Source: Tannerella sp.
Lineage (GTDB): Bacteria; Bacteroidota; Bacteroidia; Bacteroidales; Tannerellaceae
DNA length: 10,220 bases
Direction: 5' to 3'
Assembly (NCBI GenBank): GCA_031259505.1
Contig: JAIRLL010000265.1
Location: 1 to 10,220, forward strand
Each line of letters starts with the position of its first letter. The first letter of the stretch is position 1. The notes below the pieces were generated by a model. It was not told the DNA's origin and did no database searches. It saw nothing but the letters and a program-made list of their open reading frames with translations. Below, one piece after another: positions 6,823-10,220 of the stretch. Made by a program: the position numbers and the translations under genes.

Positions 6823-7788
6823 TCACAGGATTCTTATACTTTTATGTTTATTCTTTAATCCTTTCTTTTTGTCTAATTTCAGGTGATACGTGACTGCGAG
6901 TTCATGACTTCCGGCGCTCGCCGCATTCATCGCCGACGTCGGGAATTCGAACGCGTAACCTACACGGAAACCTTTGATGAGAGCGCCTATGTAAAGGGTT
7001 GCACTATTGAGTTTTCCGCTGTCGCTGATACGTAGTCCCAGTCCACCGTTATACATTTTATTATATACCGCCCTTGCCGTCACGTCTGCCGAAACCATTT
7101 GCAGGTTTGTCAGTACCAGCACGGAAGGTTGCAACTCAAATAACGTATTTTTTAATTGCATATTGTATCCGGCCGTTAAATTATAGCTGCGTTCGATTTT
7201 TCGTTCCATATTTTCGTCGAGATTGAGCGTGGGCGCCAGCAGGTGCGCGGAACCGATTCCCACGAAATAGCGGTCGCCGTAATACATGACGCCGGCAGAC
7301 ATGTCAATACCCATCGCGTCCAGTCCGGACTTGGTGATGGCCTCGTCGTCGGGCACAACGGCCTCGCTGCCTGCGGGGATGTAGATGCTGTCGCCCCTGA
7401 ACGCCTTGTTGATCACACCCGCCTGAAGCCCGATGCTGAGCGTGCCCTTACCCAGTTTGCGCCTGTAGGCGTATTGTGCACCCACGTGCAGGTTCTGGTC
7501 GAGGCCGATGCTTTCGCTCATGACCACCAAGCCCAGACCTTGCTGTATCTTTCCGTATTTCCAGGGCATGTCCGCCGCCACGCATATCGACTTGGGTGCG
7601 TTCTTGACACCCAGCCACTGCATACGGTACAACGCCATCGCATTCAGTTCGCCCGACTTGCCTGCATATGCAGGGTTGTAATAATTCAATGCCATGAAAT
7701 ACTGACTGAACAGCGCATCGTCCGTTTGCGACCTCACTTCGTACGCATACGTACATATAATAATTATAATAAACCAAATCCGCTTCAT
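6823..7788 (-). CDS. porP: PorP/SprF-family T9SS outer-membrane protein
   Basis: PorP is an outer-membrane beta-barrel-like protein associated with the GldK/GldN ring and required for T9SS secretion in P. gingivalis. The 321 residues begin with a signal peptide (MKRIWFIIIIICTYAYEVRS, cleavage probably near residue 20-21). The family motif 'ALFSQYFMALNYYNPAYAG' follows directly, and the body alternates beta-strand-like segments. Near the C-terminus is SHELAVTYHL (294-303), the usual last-strand motif, followed by an 18-residue Lys-rich tail. I took the ATG at 7788 instead of the adjoining TTG at 7791. Family members occur in several copies per genome, so SprF-like function is the alternative, but the position directly before gldK favours PorP. 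It is the first gene of the operon, and its TGA overlaps a possible gldK GTG. Confidence 0.93.
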   Translation of the reverse strand: MKRIWFIIIIICTYAYEVRSQTDDALFSQYFMALNYYNPAYAGKSGELNAMALYRMQWLGVKNAPKSICVAADMPWKYGKIQQGLGLVVMSESIGLDQNLHVGAQYAYRRKLGKGTLSIGLQAGVINKAFRGDSIYIPAGSEAVVPDDEAITKSGLDAMGIDMSAGVMYYGDRYFVGIGSAHLLAPTLNLDENMERKIERSYNLTAGYNMQLKNTLFELQPSVLVLTNLQMVSADVTARAVYNKMYNGGLGLRISDSGKLNSATLYIGALIKGFRVGYAFEFPTSAMNAASAGSHELAVTYHLKLDKKKGLKNKHKSIRIL

Positions 7789-7837
7789 CAATATTATTGA
7801 TAACTGCGAAACGGATAATAAATTGTATGTTTTACCG

Positions 7838-7845
7838 AAAATTTA
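7838..7845 (-). promoter_or_regulatory. Possible weak promoter -7 box for the T9SS operon
   Basis: The minus strand reads TAAATTTT here, one mismatch from the Bacteroidota -7 consensus TAnnTTTG, 49 bases before the porP ATG. I do not see a well-spaced TTTG -33 box. A promoter is expected between the terminator at 7928-7960 and porP, but this site is only the best of weak candidates. Confidence 0.25.
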
Positions 7846-7927
7846 TACCGAATGACCTAGAAAAGGTTTGGGCTTCAAGGTTCAAAAAGAGTTATCATTT
7901 TGTTTTATGGAAAAAGTTCATACACAT

Positions 7928-7960
7928 GCGCCCGAGATAGAATGCATCTATTTCGGGCGC
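7928..7960 (-). terminator. Strong hairpin, terminator of the small secreted protein gene
   Basis: A 13-bp stem pairs 7928-7940 (GCGCCCGAGATAG) with 7948-7960 (CTATTTCGGGCGC), with one non-Watson-Crick pair at the G/T position and a 7-base loop (AATGCAT). It lies 48 bases after the TAA side of the 8009-8395 gene. On the minus strand it is followed about ten bases later by a five-T run. It should separate that gene's transcript from the T9SS operon. Confidence 0.75.
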
Positions 7961-8008
7961 CATTGGCCTGTCCATCGGAAAGTCGTTTTTATTGCCGATG
8001 TTTTGCCG

Positions 8009-8395
8009 TCATTTCTTTTTCGTTTGCGTAGCTTTTTTGAAGTTACATGTCAACTTTCCCTGTGTCGTATCCGCCGTTCCCTTCACCACACCGTCTTCTT
8101 CCCAGACAGTCACCGTCACATATTCGCCTACGTACAGTTCAACCGACAACTTGCCGTCTTTCTCCGCAAGTTTTCTGTCTTTCACGTCGACATCGCCGCC
8201 TTTGACATCAATCAGATACTCCCTGTCTTTTCCCTTGATATCAACGGTATAATCCTGATAACCATAAGGTGCGTCGGGAACAGTCACCGCCCACTTGCCC
8301 TTGAGTTTCCTTACATCGCCATCAGCGGCTTCGGCCGTTACAGCCGTCATGCACCACAGGCACAATCCTGCAAAAATTACATACATCCATTTCAT
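8009..8395 (-). CDS. Small secreted beta-rich protein, function unknown
   Basis: The 128 residues start with a Sec signal peptide (MKWMYVIFAGLCLWCMTAVTAEA, cleavage probably before ADGDV near residue 24). The mature part is about 105 residues and looks like a small antiparallel beta-barrel or lipocalin-like fold: short alternating strands such as GKWAVTV, YGYQDYTVDI, EYLIDVKG, KLSVELYVGEYVTVTVWEE, then GVVKGTADT and KLTCNF. It ends in a Lys-rich tail. There is no lipobox after the signal and no T9SS C-terminal sorting domain. The pattern feels like a family common in Bacteroidales, but I cannot name a function. It is transcribed alone: a -7 box lies upstream and a hairpin lies downstream. Its closeness to the T9SS operon does not by itself imply a secretion role. 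Confidence 0.85.
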   Translation of the reverse strand: MKWMYVIFAGLCLWCMTAVTAEAADGDVRKLKGKWAVTVPDAPYGYQDYTVDIKGKDREYLIDVKGGDVDVKDRKLAEKDGKLSVELYVGEYVTVTVWEEDGVVKGTADTTQGKLTCNFKKATQTKKK

Positions 8396-8415
8396 AACGT
8401 TTGTTTTTAGTTTTG

Positions 8416-8423
8416 CAAAGATA
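8416..8423 (-). promoter_or_regulatory. -7 promoter box of the small secreted protein gene
   Basis: The minus strand reads TATCTTTG, an exact match to the Bacteroidota -7 consensus TAnnTTTG. It ends 20 bases before the ATG at 8395, leaving a short A-rich leader. No clear TTTG -33 box is seen at the expected distance. Confidence 0.6.
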
Positions 8424-8537
8424 TGCGTTTTTGTTTTAGCTCCTGCTTTCTTTCATTCTTTCTTGATGTTTTTATTATTTGTTTTCATGAATAATCGAAT
8501 AAAAAACGCCGAACGAAAAAAAATACCTGTCTTTTTA

Positions 8538-8567
8538 TTGTGCGAGATAAAATATCATGTATATTTG
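8538..8567 (+). promoter_or_regulatory. Promoter of the putA-like gene
   Basis: TATATTTG at 8560-8567 matches the Bacteroidota -7 consensus exactly, and TTG at 8538-8540 lies 19 bases upstream as a -33 element. The box ends 27 bases before the ATG at 8595, and the leader is AT-rich without a Shine-Dalgarno site, as is usual in this phylum. Confidence 0.65.
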
Positions 8568-8594
8568 CCCGTCATTTTTCCATAATATAAAAAC

Positions 8595-10220
8595 ATGATG
8601 GCTCAAGTTTCGACAGACGAGGTAATTGGATGGGCTGAAGACTTTTTGCGCAAAGCAGGCGAAGCGCTGACGCCCGAAGAAGTGAAGGAGCAGAAGAAAT
8701 ATGCTTCACTGGTACAAACGCCCGAATACAAGACGTTTCTTTCGAGAATGCTCGACGAATCGTCGCAAATCCGCGACAACGCCAAACTCAACAAGCGGGT
8801 GCGGCAGTTGATCCGAGAATACGGCATCCCCGATTTTTTCAATGCGGGCGATCGCTTCCTGATACGGCTGTATATGGCAGGCGGATATTTGTTTCCGTCC
8901 ATCGCCATGCCCGTTTTCAAAGCGAAGCTGCGCAAGGAAACAGGCAAGATCATCATCGCCGAAGAGCGTCCCAAACTGACTAAGCACCTCCGTGAACGGT
9001 GGGACAGCCGTATCGGGCAGAACGTGAATCTGCTGGGCGAAGTCGTGCTGGGCGACGGGGAAGCCGCGCACCGTTATGCACACTATCTCGAAGCCCTCGG
9101 CGAACCGGACATCAATTATATCTCCATCAAACTTTCGGGCATCTATGCGCAAATAAAACCGCTGAGCTACGAGCAGAACAGGAAGGAACTCGGCGATCTG
9201 CTCGCAGCCGTTTACCGCAGAGCCATGGATAATCCTTATGTAGACGAGCGCGGCGAAAAACGTGCCAAGTTCGTCAACCTCGACATGGAAGAATACAAGG
9301 ACACCGAACTGACGCTCGAAGTATTTATGGAAACGCTCACACGTCCCGAATTTAAGCAATATCAGGCAGGCATCGTCGTGCAGGCATATCTGCCCGACGC
9401 TTCGGCTTTCATGAAACGGCTGCACGACTTTGCAAAAAAGCGTGTTGCCGACGGCGGCGCGCCCATCAAGGTACGTATCGTGAAAGGCGCCAATCTTCAG
9501 ATGGAAAGTATCGTGTCGTCGCTGCGCGGATGGCCGTGCCCCGTGTATCGCACAAAGACGGAAGTAGATGCCAACTACCTGCATCTGCTCGACACGGCGC
9601 TGCTGCCCGAAAACATCGCGGCATGTCATATCGGCGTGGCCTCTCACAACTTTTTCACGATTGCCTACGCGCATCTGCTGGCGGAAAAAAACGGCGTTTC
9701 GAAATACGTCGCTTTCGAAATGCTCGAAGGCATGGCGAACAACCTTCCGCGCGTGATGCGGAAACTGCAAAAACAGATTATCCTTTACACCCCCGTGGTG
9801 AAAGCCCGCCACTTCCTGAATGCCATTTCCTACCTTGTGCGCCGGCTGGACGAAAACACCGGCAAGGAAAATTTCCTCAGCTACACGTTCAACCTGCAAC
9901 TGAACAGCCCGCAGTGGCATTTTCTTGCCGGACAGTTTCTGGAAGCATATAAACTGAAAGACACGGTTGTGACGACGCCTTTTCGCCGGCAATCACGGAC
10001 GGAGAAAACACCTTGCAGTCCACTGCCGGACAACGACGTCTTCTACAACGAACCCGATACGGATTTGGACTTGCCCTGGAATCGCCGGTGGGCGCTGGAC
10101 GTACTGAAAAAATGGGAAACCGGCGTCAGCGAAAAGAATTTTACCGTACCGGTGCAGGTCGGTGACAGAGAGACGCCTGCGGCAACAAAAAAACTGTATC
10201 GCGACCGCAGCCGCAACGAC
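8595..10220 (+). CDS. putA: PutA-type proline dehydrogenase / glutamate-semialdehyde dehydrogenase (3' end outside window)
   Basis: The visible 542 residues are open to the window edge. The N-terminal FAD-dependent proline dehydrogenase domain oxidises proline to pyrroline-5-carboxylate. Its landmarks appear in order: SIKLSG with K179, NLDMEEY with D230, VRIVKGANLQME with R294 and K297, ACHIGVASHNF with H351-N352, FEMLEGM (374-380), and YLVRRLDENT (413-422), whose two arginines hold the substrate carboxylate in this family. A linker follows, then DVFYNEPDTDLDLPWNRRWA, the usual entry to the NAD-dependent aldehyde dehydrogenase domain that makes glutamate. The catalytic Cys and Glu of that domain would lie beyond the window. 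Two adjacent ATGs (8595, 8598) are possible starts. There is no N-terminal DNA-binding domain like that of E. coli PutA, so self-regulation of that kind is unlikely. The enzyme is probably cytoplasmic or membrane-associated. Confidence 0.93.
   Translation, partial: MMAQVSTDEVIGWAEDFLRKAGEALTPEEVKEQKKYASLVQTPEYKTFLSRMLDESSQIRDNAKLNKRVRQLIREYGIPDFFNAGDRFLIRLYMAGGYLFPSIAMPVFKAKLRKETGKIIIAEERPKLTKHLRERWDSRIGQNVNLLGEVVLGDGEAAHRYAHYLEALGEPDINYISIKLSGIYAQIKPLSYEQNRKELGDLLAAVYRRAMDNPYVDERGEKRAKFVNLDMEEYKDTELTLEVFMETLTRPEFKQYQAGIVVQAYLPDASAFMKRLHDFAKKRVADGGAPIKVRIVKGANLQMESIVSSLRGWPCPVYRTKTEVDANYLHLLDTALLPENIAACHIGVASHNFFTIAYAHLLAEKNGVSKYVAFEMLEGMANNLPRVMRKLQKQIILYTPVVKARHFLNAISYLVRRLDENTGKENFLSYTFNLQLNSPQWHFLAGQFLEAYKLKDTVVTTPFRRQSRTEKTPCSPLPDNDVFYNEPDTDLDLPWNRRWALDVLKKWETGVSEKNFTVPVQVGDRETPAATKKLYRDRSRND

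Noticed and set aside
8706..9992. A 428-codon open frame on the minus strand
   Set aside because: It is the antisense shadow of the putA-like gene, whose plus-strand product has all the proline dehydrogenase motifs. The minus-strand product matches nothing I know.
1..10220. CRISPR array, tRNA or rRNA genes
   Set aside because: I saw no spaced identical repeats of CRISPR size and no tRNA- or rRNA-like sequence by eye. A tRNAscan/Infernal run would settle it.

Overview
The window looks like a chromosomal segment of a Bacteroidales-type member of the Bacteroidota. The evidence is a complete type IX secretion system (T9SS) core cluster in the order porP-porK(gldK)-porL(gldL)-porM(gldM)-porN(gldN), the order familiar from Porphyromonas gingivalis. 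Further support comes from promoter boxes of the Bacteroidota type (TAnnTTTG) and AT-rich leaders without clear Shine-Dalgarno sites. I cannot name the genus.

Layout from left to right. Bases 1-563 hold no convincing gene. They contain an imperfect inverted repeat next to a sequence resembling an insertion-sequence end (about 33-114), a degenerate 11-bp tandem repeat built on CTTCGAA (213-267), and a minus-strand reading frame that may be a gene remnant (305-547). Bases 564-7788 form one minus-strand transcription unit read from right to left: porP, gldK, gldL, gldM, gldN and then ribF, with gaps of 17-38 bases. After a strong hairpin terminator (7928-7960) comes a small secreted protein gene of unknown function (8009-8395, minus), which has its own -7 box. 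Across a divergent intergenic region, a plus-strand gene starts at 8595 and runs off the right end. It encodes the proline dehydrogenase half, and the start of the aldehyde dehydrogenase half, of a PutA-type enzyme.

How the genes work together. By family knowledge, GldL and GldM form the inner-membrane, proton-driven rotary motor of the T9SS. GldK (lipoprotein) and GldN form the periplasmic ring under the outer membrane, and PorP is an outer-membrane barrel-like partner of that ring. RibF, which makes FMN and FAD, is the last gene of the unit. It probably sits there by transcriptional linkage and not because of a secretion role. The small secreted protein and the proline catabolic enzyme appear to be independent units.

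I found no clearly new system. The most unusual items are a long glycine-rich repeat and a Pro/Tyr-rich tail in GldL, a basic low-complexity tail on GldN, and the repeats in the gene-free left end.
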